Source: Calliopsis andreniformis (taxonomy: Eukaryota > Arthropoda > Insecta > Hymenoptera > Andrenidae). Taken from it: DNA of 64,000 nucleotides. The DNA lies in contig NW_027480429.1 in the NCBI RefSeq assembly GCF_051401765.1, positions 11,970,157-12,034,156 of the forward strand, given 5' to 3'. Each line of letters opens with the position of its first letter. Position 1 is the stretch's first letter. The notes beneath the pieces are model-generated. The model ran no database searches. It was not told the DNA's origin and saw only the letters and a list, made by a program, of their open reading frames with translations. Positions 51,845 through 62,540 of the stretch are shown piece by piece. The translations under genes and the position numbers were made by a program.

Positions 51845-53809
51845 GATCGAATAGTTAGGTCCTTAGAAGTAAACGCCAGAAGCATAAAATACGATATAAA
51901 TACAACAGCGTTTCCATCGTATAAAACGAATAATTGCAACCAGTGTGAAAGTTATGGTCATTTCTACATTCCGAGCTACCCAGGATCCACTCTACGGCGT
52001 TGCTCCACCAGGTCGAATAGTTAGGTCCTTAGAAGTAAACGCCAGAAGCATAAAATACGATATAAATACAACAGCGTTTGCATCGTATAAAACGAATATT
52101 TGCAGCCAGTGTGAATGTTATGGTTATTTCTACATTCCGAGCAACCTAGGATTCACTCTAGGGCGTTGCTCCACCAGATCGAATAGTTAGGTCTTTAGAA
52201 GTAAACGCCAGAAGCATAAAATACGTTATAAATACAACAGCGTTTCCATCGTATAAAACGAATAATTGCAGCCAGTGTGAAAGTTATGGTCATTTCTACA
52301 TTCCGAGCAACCTAGGATTCACTCTAGGGTGTTGCTCCACCAGATCGAATAGTTAGGTCTTTAGAAGTAAACGCCTGAAGCATAAAATACGATATAAATA
52401 CAACAGCTTTTCCATCGTATAAAAGGTATAATTGCAAACAGTGTGAAGGTAATGGTCATTTCTACGTTCCGGGCAAGCTAGGCTTCACCCTATGCCGTTG
52501 TTCCACCAGATCGTATAGTTAGGGCCTAAGAAGTGAACGCCAGAAGCATAAAATGCAATAAAAATACAACAGTTTTTCCAATGTATAACAGGATTAATTG
52601 CAACCAGTTTGAAAGTGATGGTCATTTCTCCTTTCCGGGCAACCTAGGCTTCACTCTAGGGCGTGGCTCCACCAGATCGAATGGTTAGTGCCTTAGAAGT
52701 CAACGCCAGAAGCATAAAATACAATATAAATACAACAGTTTTTCCATCGTATAAAACGATTAATTGCAGCCAGTGTGAAAGTTATGGTCATTTCTACTTT
52801 CCGGGCAACCTAGGCTTCACCCTAGGGCGTTGTTCCAACAGATTGAATAGTTAGGCCCTTAGAAGTCAACGCCCGAAGCATGAAATACAACATAAATAGA
52901 TCAGTTTTTCCATCTAATAAAACGAATAATTGCTATCAGTGTGTAAGTTATGGTAATTTCTACGTTCCGGGCAACCTAGGTTTCACTCTAGGGCGTTGCT
53001 CCACCAGATCGCATAGCTAGTGCCTTAGAAGTCAACGCCAGAAGCATAAAATACAACATAAATACAACAGTTTTTCCATCGTATAAAACGAATAATTGCA
53101 ACGAGTTCGAAAGTGATGGCCAATTCTACCTTCCGGGCAACCTAGGCTGCACTCTAGGGCGTTGCTCCACCAGATCGAATAGTTAGTGCCTTAGAAGTCA
53201 ACGCCAGAAGCATAAAATACAATATAAATACAACAGTTTTTCCATCGTATAAAACGAATAATTGCAACCAGTATGAAACTTATGGTCATTTCTACGTTCC
53301 GGGCAAGCTAGGCTTCACCCTAGGCCGTTGTTCCACCAGATCGAATAGTTAGGGCCTAAGAAGTGAACGCCAGAAGCATAAAATGCAATAAAAATGCAAC
53401 AGTTTTTCCAATGTATAACAGGATTAACTGCAACCAGTTTGAAACTTATGACCATTTCTACTTTCCGAGCAAGCTAGGCTTCACCCTAGGGCGGTGCTCC
53501 AACAGATTCAATAGTTAGGACCTTAGAAGTGAACGCCCGAACCATAAAATGCAAAAAAAATACAACAGTGTTTCCATCATATAACAGGAGTAATTGCAAC
53601 CAGTTTGAAAGTGATGGCCAATTCTACGTTCCGGGCAACCTAGGCTTCTCTCCATGGCGTTGCTCCACCAGACCGAATAGTTACGGCCTAAGAAGCCAAC
53701 GCCAGAAGCATAAAATACGATATAAGTACAACAGCTTTTCCATCGTATAAAGCGAATAATTGCAACCAGTATCAAACTTATGGTCATTTCTGATTTCCGA
53801 GCAAGCTAG

Positions 53810-56800
53810 GCTTCACCCTAGGGCGTTGCTCCAACAGATTGAATAGTTAGGGCCTTAGAAGTCAACGCCCGAAGCATAAAATACAAAATAAATATAACAG
53901 TTTTTCCACCGTATAAAACTAATAATTGCAACCAGTGTGAAAGTAATGGGCATTTCTACGTTCCGGGCAACCTAGGCTTCACTCTAGGGTGTTGCTCCAC
54001 CACATCGAATAGCTACGGCGTTAGAAGTCAACGCCAGAAGCATAAAATACAGTATAAATACAACAGTTTTTCCATTGTATAGCATGACTAATTGCAACCA
54101 GTGCGAAAGTAACGATCATTTCGACGTTTCGGGCATCCTAGGCTTACCTCTGAGGTGTTGCTCCACCAGATCGAAGAGTTAGGGTCTAAGAAGTCAACAC
54201 CGGAAGCATAAAGTACAATATAAATGCAACAGCTTTTCCATCGTAGGAAACGAATAATTGCAACCTGTGTGAAGGTTATGGTCATATCTACGTTCCGGGC
54301 AACCTTGGCTTCACTGTAGGGTGTTGCTCCACCAGATCGAATAGGTAGGGCCATAGAAGCCTACGCCCGAAGCATAAAATACAATAAATATACGAGAGTT
54401 TTTCCATCCTATATCAGGAATAATTGCAACCAGTGTGAAAGTGATGGTCATTTCTACGTTCCGGGCAACGTAGGCTTCACTCCAGGGCGTTGTTCCACCA
54501 GATTGAACACTTAGGGCCTAAGAAGGCACCGCCAGAAGCATAAAATACAATATAAATACAACAGTTTTTCCATCGTATAAAACGAATAATTGCAACCAGT
54601 ATGAAACTGATGGTCATTTCTACTTTCCGAGCAACCTAGGTTTCACCCTAGGGCGTTGCTCTAACAGATTGAATAGTTAGGGCCTTAGAAGTCAACGTCC
54701 GAAGCATAAAATGCAATAAAAATACAACAGTGTTTCCATCGTATAAAACGAATAATTGAAACGAGTTTGAAAGTGATGACCAATTCTACGTTCCGGGCAA
54801 CCTAGGCTTCACTCTAGGGCGTTGCTCCACCAGATCGAATAGTTAGTGCCTTAGAAGTCAACGCCAGAAGCATAAAATACAATATAAATACAACAGCTTT
54901 TCCATCGTATAAAACGAATAATTGCAACCAGTATGAAACTTATGGTCATTTCTACTTTCCGAACAACCTAGGCTTCACCCTAGGGCGTTGCTCCCACAGA
55001 TTGAATAGTTATGGCCTTAGAAGTCTACGCCCGAACCATAAAATGCAAAAAAATACAACAGTGTTTCCATCATATAACAGGAATAATTGCGACCAGTTTG
55101 AAGGTGATGGGCAATTCTACGTTCCGGGCAATCTAGTCTTCACTCTAGGGCGTTGCTCCAACAGACCGAATAGTTAGTGCCTTAGAAGTCAACGCCAGAA
55201 GCATAAAATACGATATAAATACAACAGCGTTTGCACCGTATAAAACGAATAATTGCAACCAGTGTGAAAGTTATGGTCATTTCTACATTCCGAGTAACCT
55301 GGGATCCACTCTAGGGCGTTGCTCCACCAGATCGAATAGTTAGGTCCATAGAAGTATACGCCAGAAGCATAAAATACGATATAAATACAACAGCGTTTGC
55401 ATCGTATAAAACGAATAATTGCAACCAGTGTGAAAGTTATGGTCATTTCTACATTCCGAGCCACCTAGGATCCACTCTAGGGCGTTGCTCCACCAGATCG
55501 AATAGTTAGGTCCTTAGAAGTAAACGCCAGAAGCATAAAATACGATATAAATACAACAGCGTTTCCATCGTATAAAACGAATAACTGCAACCAGTGTGAA
55601 AGTTATGGTCATTTCTACATTCCGAACTACCTAGGATCCACTCTAGGGCGTTGCTCCACCAGATCGAATAGTTAGGTCCTTAGAAGTAAACGCCAGAAGC
55701 ATAAAATACGATATAAATACAACAGCGTTTGCATCGTATAAAACGAATATTTGCAACCAGTGTGAAAGTTATGGTCATTTCTACATTCCGAGCAGCCTAG
55801 GATTCACTCTAGGGCGTTGCTCCACCAGATCGAATAGTTACGGCCTAAGAAGTCAGCTCCAGAAGCATAAAATACGATATAAATACAACAGCATTTCCAT
55901 CGTATAACAGGAATAATTGCAACCAGTTTGAAAGTGATGGCCATTTCTACGATCCGGGCAAGCTAGGCTTCACCCTATGCCGTTGTTCCACCAGATCGTA
56001 TAGTTAGGGCTTAAGAAGTGAACGCCAGAAGCATAAAATGCAATAAAAATACAACAGTTTTTCCAATGTATAACAGGATTAATTGCAACCAGTTTGAAAG
56101 TGATGGTCATTTCTCCTTTCCGGGCAACCTTGGCTTCACTCTAGGGCGTGGCTCCACCAGATCGAATGGTTAGTGCCTTAGAAGTCAACGCCAGAAGCAT
56201 AAAATACAGTATAAATACAACAGCTTTTCCATCGTATAAAACGAATAATTGCAACAAGTATGAAACTTATGGACATTTCTACTTTCCGAGCAACCTAGGC
56301 TTCACCCTTGGGCGTTGCTCCAACAGATTGAATAGTTAGTGCCTTAGAAGTCAACGCCAGAAGCATAAAATACGATATAAATACAACAGCGTTTGCATCG
56401 TATAAAACGAATAATTGCAACCAGTGTGAAAGTTATGGTCATTTCTACATTCCGAGCAACCTAGGATCCACTCTAGGGCGTTGCTCCACCAGATCGAATA
56501 GTTAGGTCCTTAGAATTAAACGCCAGGAGCATAAAATACGATATAAATACAACAGCGTTTGCATCGTATAAAACGAATAATTGCAACCAGTGTGAAAGTT
56601 TTGGTCATTTCTACATTCCGAGCTACCCAGGATCCACTCTAGGGCGTTGCTCCACCAGATCGAATAGTTAGGTCCTTAGAAGTAAACGCCAGAAGCATAA
56701 AATACGATATAAATACAACAGCGTTTCCATCGTATAAAACGAATAATTGCAACCAGTATGAAACTTATGGTCATTTCTACTTTCCGAACAACCTAGGCTT

Positions 56801-57294
56801 CACCCTAGGGCGTTGTTCCACCAGATCGAATAGTTAGGGCCTAAGAAGTGAACGCCAGAAGCATAAAATGCAATAAATATACAACAGTTTTTCCAATCTA
56901 TAACAGGATTAATTGCAACCAGTTTGAAAGTTATGGTCATTTCTCCTTTCCGGGCAACCTAGGCTTCACCGTAGTGCGATGCTCCAACAGATTGAATAGT
57001 TAGGGCCTTAGAAGTCAACGCCCGAAGCATAAAATACAAAATAAATAGAACAGTTTTTCCATCGAATAAAACGAATAATTGCTACCGATGTGAAGGTTAT
57101 GGTCATTTCTACGTTCCGGGCAGCCTAGGCTTCACCCTAGGGCGTTGTTCCACCAGATGGAATAGTTCGGGCATGAGAAGTCAACGCCAGAAGCATAAAA
57201 TACGATATAAATACAACAGCTTTTCCATCGTATAAAACGAATAATTGCAACCTGTATGAAAGGTATGGTCATTTCTACTTTCCGGGCAACCTAG
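53810..57294 (+). repeat. Zone VI HOR, first copy (3485 bp, 21 monomers minus 1)
   Basis: Equivalent points 54086 and 57571 (GACTAATTGC after GTATAGCAT) are 3485 bp apart. Private markers are CAGTGCGAAAGTAACG, GCATCCTAGGCTTACC, CATCGTAGGAAACG, ATATACGAGAGTTTTTCC and GAAGGCACCGCC. It includes several GGATCC monomers and a string with seven instead of eight A residues (GCAAAAAAATAC), a one-base shortening that helps tag this HOR. Confidence 0.88.
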
Positions 57295-60075
57295 GCTTCA
57301 CCCTAGGGCGTTGCTCCAACAGATTGAATAGTTAGGGCCTTAGAAGTCAACGCCCGAAGCATAAAATACAAAATAAATATAACAGTTTTTCCACCGTATA
57401 AAACTAATAATTGCAACCAGTGTGAAAGTAATGGGCATTTCTACGTTCCGGGCAACCTAGGCTTCACTCTAGGGTGTTGCTCCACCACATCGAATAGCTA
57501 CGGCCTTAGAAGTCAACGCCAGAAGCATAAAATACAGTATAAATACAACAGTTTTTCCATTGTATAGCATGACTAATTGCAACCAGTGCGAAAGTAACGA
57601 TCATTTCGACGTTTCGGGCATCCTAGGCTTACCTCTGAGGTGTTGCTCCACCAGATCGAAGAGTTAGGGTCTAAGAAGTCAACACCGGAAGCATAAAGTA
57701 CAATATAAATGCAACAGCTTTTCCATCGTAGGAAACGAATAATTGCAACCTGTGTGAAGGTTATGGTCATATCTACGTTCCGGGCAACCTTGGCTTCACT
57801 GTAGGGTGTTGCTCCACCAGATCGAATAGGTAGGGCCATAGAAGCCTACGCCCGAAGCATAAAATACAATAAATATACGAGAGTTTTTCCATCCTATATC
57901 AGGAATAATTGCAACCAGTGTGAAAGTGATGGTCATTTCTACGTTCCGGGCAACGTAGGCTTCACTCCAGGGCGTTGTTCCACCAGATTCAACACTTAGG
58001 GCCTAAGAAGGCACCGCCAGAAGCATAAAATACAATATAAATACAACAGTTTTTCCATCGTATAAAACGAATAATTGCAACCAGTATGAAACTGATGGTC
58101 ATTTCTACTTTCCGAGCAACCTAGGTTTCACCCTAGGGCGTTGCTCTAACAGATTGAATAGTTAGGGCCTTAGAAGTCAACGTCCGAAGCATAAAATACA
58201 ATATAAATACAACAGTTTTTCCATCGTATAAAACGAATAATTGCAACCAGTATGAAACTGATGGTCATTTCTACTTTCCGAGCAACCTAGGTTTCACCCT
58301 AGGGCGTTGCTCTAACAGATTGAATAGTTATGGCCTTAGAAGTCTACGCCCGAACCATAAAATGCAAAAAAATACAACAGTGTTTCCATCATATAACAGG
58401 AATAATTGCGACCAGTTTGAAGGTGATGGGCAATTCTACGTTCCGGGCAATCTAGTGTTCACTCTAGGGCGTTGCTCCAACAGACCGAATAGTTAGTGCC
58501 TTAGAAGTCAACGCCAGAAGCATAAAATACGATATAAATACAACAGCGTTTGCACCGTATAAAACGAATAATTGCAACCAGTGTGAAAGTTATGGTCATT
58601 TCTACATTCCGAGTAACCTGGGATCCACTCTAGGGCGTTGCTCCACCAGATCGAATAGTTAGGTCCATAGAAGTATACGCCAGAAGCATAAAATACGATA
58701 TAAATACAACAGCGTTTGCATCGTATAAAACGAATAATTGCAACCAGTGTGAAAGTTATGGTCATTTCTACATTCCGAGCCACCTAGGATCCACTCTAGG
58801 GCGTTGCTCCACCAGATCGAATAGTTAGGTCCTTAGAAGTAAACGCCAGAAGCATAAAATACGATATAAATACAACAGCGTTTCCATCGTATAAAACGAA
58901 TAACTGCAACCAGTGTGAAAGTTATGGTCATTTCTACATTCCGAACTACCTAGGATCCACTCTAGGGCGTTGCTCCACCAGATCGAATAGTTAGGTCCTT
59001 AGAAGTAAACGCCAGAAGCATAAAATACGATATAAATACAACAGCGTTTGCATCGTATAAAACGAATATTTGCAACCAGTGTGAAAGTTATGGTCATTTC
59101 TACATTCCGAGCAGCCTAGGATTCACTCTAGGGCGTTGCTCCACCAGATCGAATAGTTACGGCCTAAGAAGTCAGCTCCAGAAGCATAAAATACGATATA
59201 AATACAACAGCATTTCCATCGTATAACAGGAATAATTGCAACCAGTTTGAAAGTGATGGCCATTTCTACGATCCGGGCAAGCTAGGCTTCACCCTATGCC
59301 GTTGTTCCACCAGATCGTATAGTTAGGGCTTAAGAAGTGAACGCCAGAAGCATAAAATGCAATAAAAATACAACAGTTTTTCCAATGTATAACAGGATTA
59401 ATTGCAACCAGTTTGAAAGTGATGGTCATTTCTCCTTTCCGGGCAACCTTGGCTTCACTCTAGGGCGTGGCTCCACCAGATCGAATGGTTAGTGCCTTAG
59501 AAGTCAACGCCAGAAGCATAAAATACAGTATAAATACAACAGCTTTTCCATCGTATAAAACGAATAATTGCAACAAGTATGAAACTTATGGACATTTCTA
59601 CTTTCCGAGCAACCTAGGCTTCACCCTTGGGCGTTGCTCCAACAGATTGAATAGTTAGTGCCTTAGAAGTCAACGCCAGAAGCATAAAATACGATATAAA
59701 TACAACAGCGTTTGCATCGTATAAAACGAATAATTGCAACCAGTATGAAAGTTATGGTCATTTCTACATTCCGAGCAACCTAGGATCCACTCTAGGGCGT
59801 TGCTCCACCAGATCGAATAGTTAGGTCCTTAGAATTAAACGCCAGGAGCATAAAATACGATATAAATACAACAGCGTTTGCATCGTATAAAACGAATAAT
59901 TGCAACCAGTGTGAAAGTTTTGGTCATTTCTACATTCCGAGCTACCCAGGATCCACTCTAGGGCGTTGCTCCACCAGATCGAATAGTTAGGTCCTTAGAA
60001 GTAAACGCCAGAAGCATAAAATACGATATAAATACAACAGCGTTTCCATCGTATAAAACGAATAATTGCAACCAG
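57295..60075 (+). repeat. Zone VI HOR, second copy (offset 3319 bp after one monomer is lost)
   Basis: The offset to the first copy is 3485 bp up to about 58.17 kb and 3319 bp (20 monomers minus 1) from about 58.32 kb. At the junction, two near-identical GTATGAAACTGATGG monomers stand in tandem where the first copy has a different set, so a local duplication plus deletion removed one net monomer. The match ends near 60075. Confidence 0.85.
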
Positions 60076-60860
60076 TGTGAAAGTTATGGTCATTTCTACA
60101 TTCCGAGCTACCCAGGATCCACTCTACGGCGTTGCTCCACCAGGTCGAATAGTTAGGTCCTTAGAAGTAAACGCCAGAAGCATAAAATACGATATAAATA
60201 CAACAGCGTTTGCATCGTATAAAACGAATATTTGCAGCCAGTGTGAATGTTATGGTTATTTCTACATTCCGAGCAACCTAGGATTCACTCTAGGGCGTTG
60301 CTCCACCAGATCGAATAGTTAGGTCTTTAGAAGTAAACGCCAGAAGCATAAAATACGATATAAATACAACAGCGTTTCCATCGTATAAAACGAATAATTG
60401 CAGCCAGTGTGAAAGTTATGGTCATTTCTACGTTCCGGGCAAGCTAGGCTTCACCCTATGCCGTTGTTCCACCAGATCGTATAGTTAGGGCCTAAGAAGT
60501 GAACGCCAGAAGCATAAAATGCAATAAAAATACAACAGTTTTTCCAATGTATAACAGGATTAATTGCAACCAGTTTGAAAGTGATGGTCATTTCTCCTTT
60601 CCGGGCAACCTAGGCTTCACTCTAGGGCGTGGCTCCACCAGATCGAATGGTTAGTGCCTTAGAAGTCAACGCCAGAAGCATAAAATACAATATAAATACA
60701 ACAGCTTTTCCATCGTATAAAACGAATAATTGCAACCAGTATGAAACTTATGGACATTTCTACTTTCCGAGCAACCTAGGCTTCACCCTTGGGCGTTGCT
60801 CCAACAGATTGAATAGTTAGTGCCTTAGAAGTCAAAGACAGAAGCATAAAATACGATATA
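60076..60860 (+). repeat. Patch resembling 51.94-52.85 kb inside zone VI
   Basis: Points 51945/60077 are 8132 bp apart (49 monomers minus 2) and 52663/60629 are 7966 bp apart (48 monomers minus 2). Shared variants are AGCCAGTGTGAATGTTATGG and TACCCAGGATCCACTCTACGG. One monomer is missing from this copy relative to zone V. Confidence 0.8.
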
Positions 60861-61019
60861 AATACAACAGCGTTTGCATCGTACAAAACGAATAATTGCA
60901 ACCAGTCTGAAAGTTATGGTCATTTCTACATTCCGAGCAACCCAGGATCCACTCTAGGGCGTTGTTCCACCAGATCGGATAGTTAGGTCCTTAGAAGTAA
61001 ACGCCAGAAGCATAAAATA

Positions 61020-62540
61020 CGATATAAATACAACAGCGTTTCCATCGTATAAAACGAATAACTGCAACCAGTGTGAAAGTTATGGTCATTTCTACATTCC
61101 GAACTACCTAGGATCCACTCTAGGGCGTTGCTCCACCAGATCGAATAGTTAGGTCCTTAGAAGTAAACGCCAGAAGCATAAAATACGATATAAATACAAC
61201 AGCGTTTGCATCGTATAAAACGAATATTTGCAACCAGTGTGAAAGTTATGGTCATTTCTACATTCCGAGCAGCCTAGGATTCACTCTAGGGCGTTGCTCC
61301 ACCAGATCGAATAGTTACGGCCTAAGAAGTCAGCTCCAGAAGCATAAAATACGATATAAATACAACAGCATTTCTATCGTATAACAGGAATAATTGCAAC
61401 CAGTTTGAAAGTGATGGCCATTTCCACGATCCGGGCAAGCTAGGCTTCACCCTATGCCGTTGTTCCACCAGATCGTATAGTTAGGGCTTAAGAAGTGAAC
61501 GCCAGAAGCATAAAATGCAATAAAAATACAACAGTTTTTCCAATGTATAACAGGATTAATTGCAACCAGTTTGAAAGTGATGGTCATTTCTCCTTTCCGG
61601 GCAACCTTGGCTTCACTCTAGGGCGTGGCTCCACCAGATCGAATGGTTAGTGCCTTAGAAGTCAACGCCAGAAGCATAAAATACAGTATAAATACAACAG
61701 CTTTTCCATCGTATAAAACGAATAATTGCAACAAGTATGAAACTTATGGACATTTCTACTTTCCGAGCAACCTAGGCTTCACCCTTGGGCGTTGCTCCAA
61801 CAGATTGAATAGTTAGTGCCTTAGAAGTCAACGCCAGAAGCATAAAATACGATATAAATACAACAGCGTTTGCATCGTATAAAACGAATAATTGCAACCA
61901 GTGTGAAAGTTATGGTCATTTCTACATTCCGAGCAACCTAGGATCCACTCTAGGGCGTTGCTCCACCAGATCGAATAGTTAGGTCCTTAGAATTAAACGC
62001 CAGGAGCATAAAATACGATATAAATACAACAGCGTTTGCATCGTATAAAACGAATAATTGCAACCAGTGTGAAAGTTTTGGTCATTTCTACATTCCGAGC
62101 TACCCAGGATCCACTCTAGGGCGTTGCTCCACCAGATCGAATAGTTAGGTCCTTAGAAGTAAACGCCAGAAGCATAAAATACGATATAAATACAACAGCG
62201 TTTCCATCGTATAAAACGAATAATTGCAACCAGTATGAAACTTATGGTCATTTCTACTTTCCGAACAACCTAGGCTTCACCCTAGGGCGTTGTTCCACCA
62301 GATCGAATAGTTAGGGCCTAAGAAGTGAACGCCAGAAGCATAAAATGCAATAAAAATACAACAGTTTTTCCAATCTATAACAGGATTAATTGCAACCAGT
62401 TTGAAAGTTATGGTCATTTCTCCTTTCCGGGCAACCTAGGCTTCACCGTAGTGCGATGCTCCAACAGATTGAATAGTTAGGGCCTTAGAAGTCAACGCCC
62501 GAAGCATAAAATACAAAATAAATAGAACAGTTTTTCCACC
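61020..62540 (+). repeat. Third partial copy of the zone VI HOR core
   Basis: This matches about 58.86-60.06 kb at offset 2158 bp, exactly 13 monomers (59467/61625). Further right it matches 56.75-57.05 kb at 5477 bp (33 monomers minus 1). The two offsets differ by 3319, the HOR spacing, so the pieces are mutually consistent. Confidence 0.82.

Larger units (their letters stand above)
41400..53810 (+). repeat. Zone V: satellite enriched in the GGATCC-bearing subfamily
   Basis: Monomers in which CCTAGGCTTCAC is replaced by CCTAGGATCCAC first appear at 41525. Four occur in a row at 41525, 41691, 41857 and 42023, each exactly 166 bp apart. Further pairs are at 44182/44348 and 48498/48664, with more to the right end. 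They also share CTACATTCCGAGC, GGTCCTTAGAAGTAAACGCC and ACAGCGTTTCC. I saw none in the first 41.5 kb. Subfamilies b and c persist between them. Confidence 0.85.
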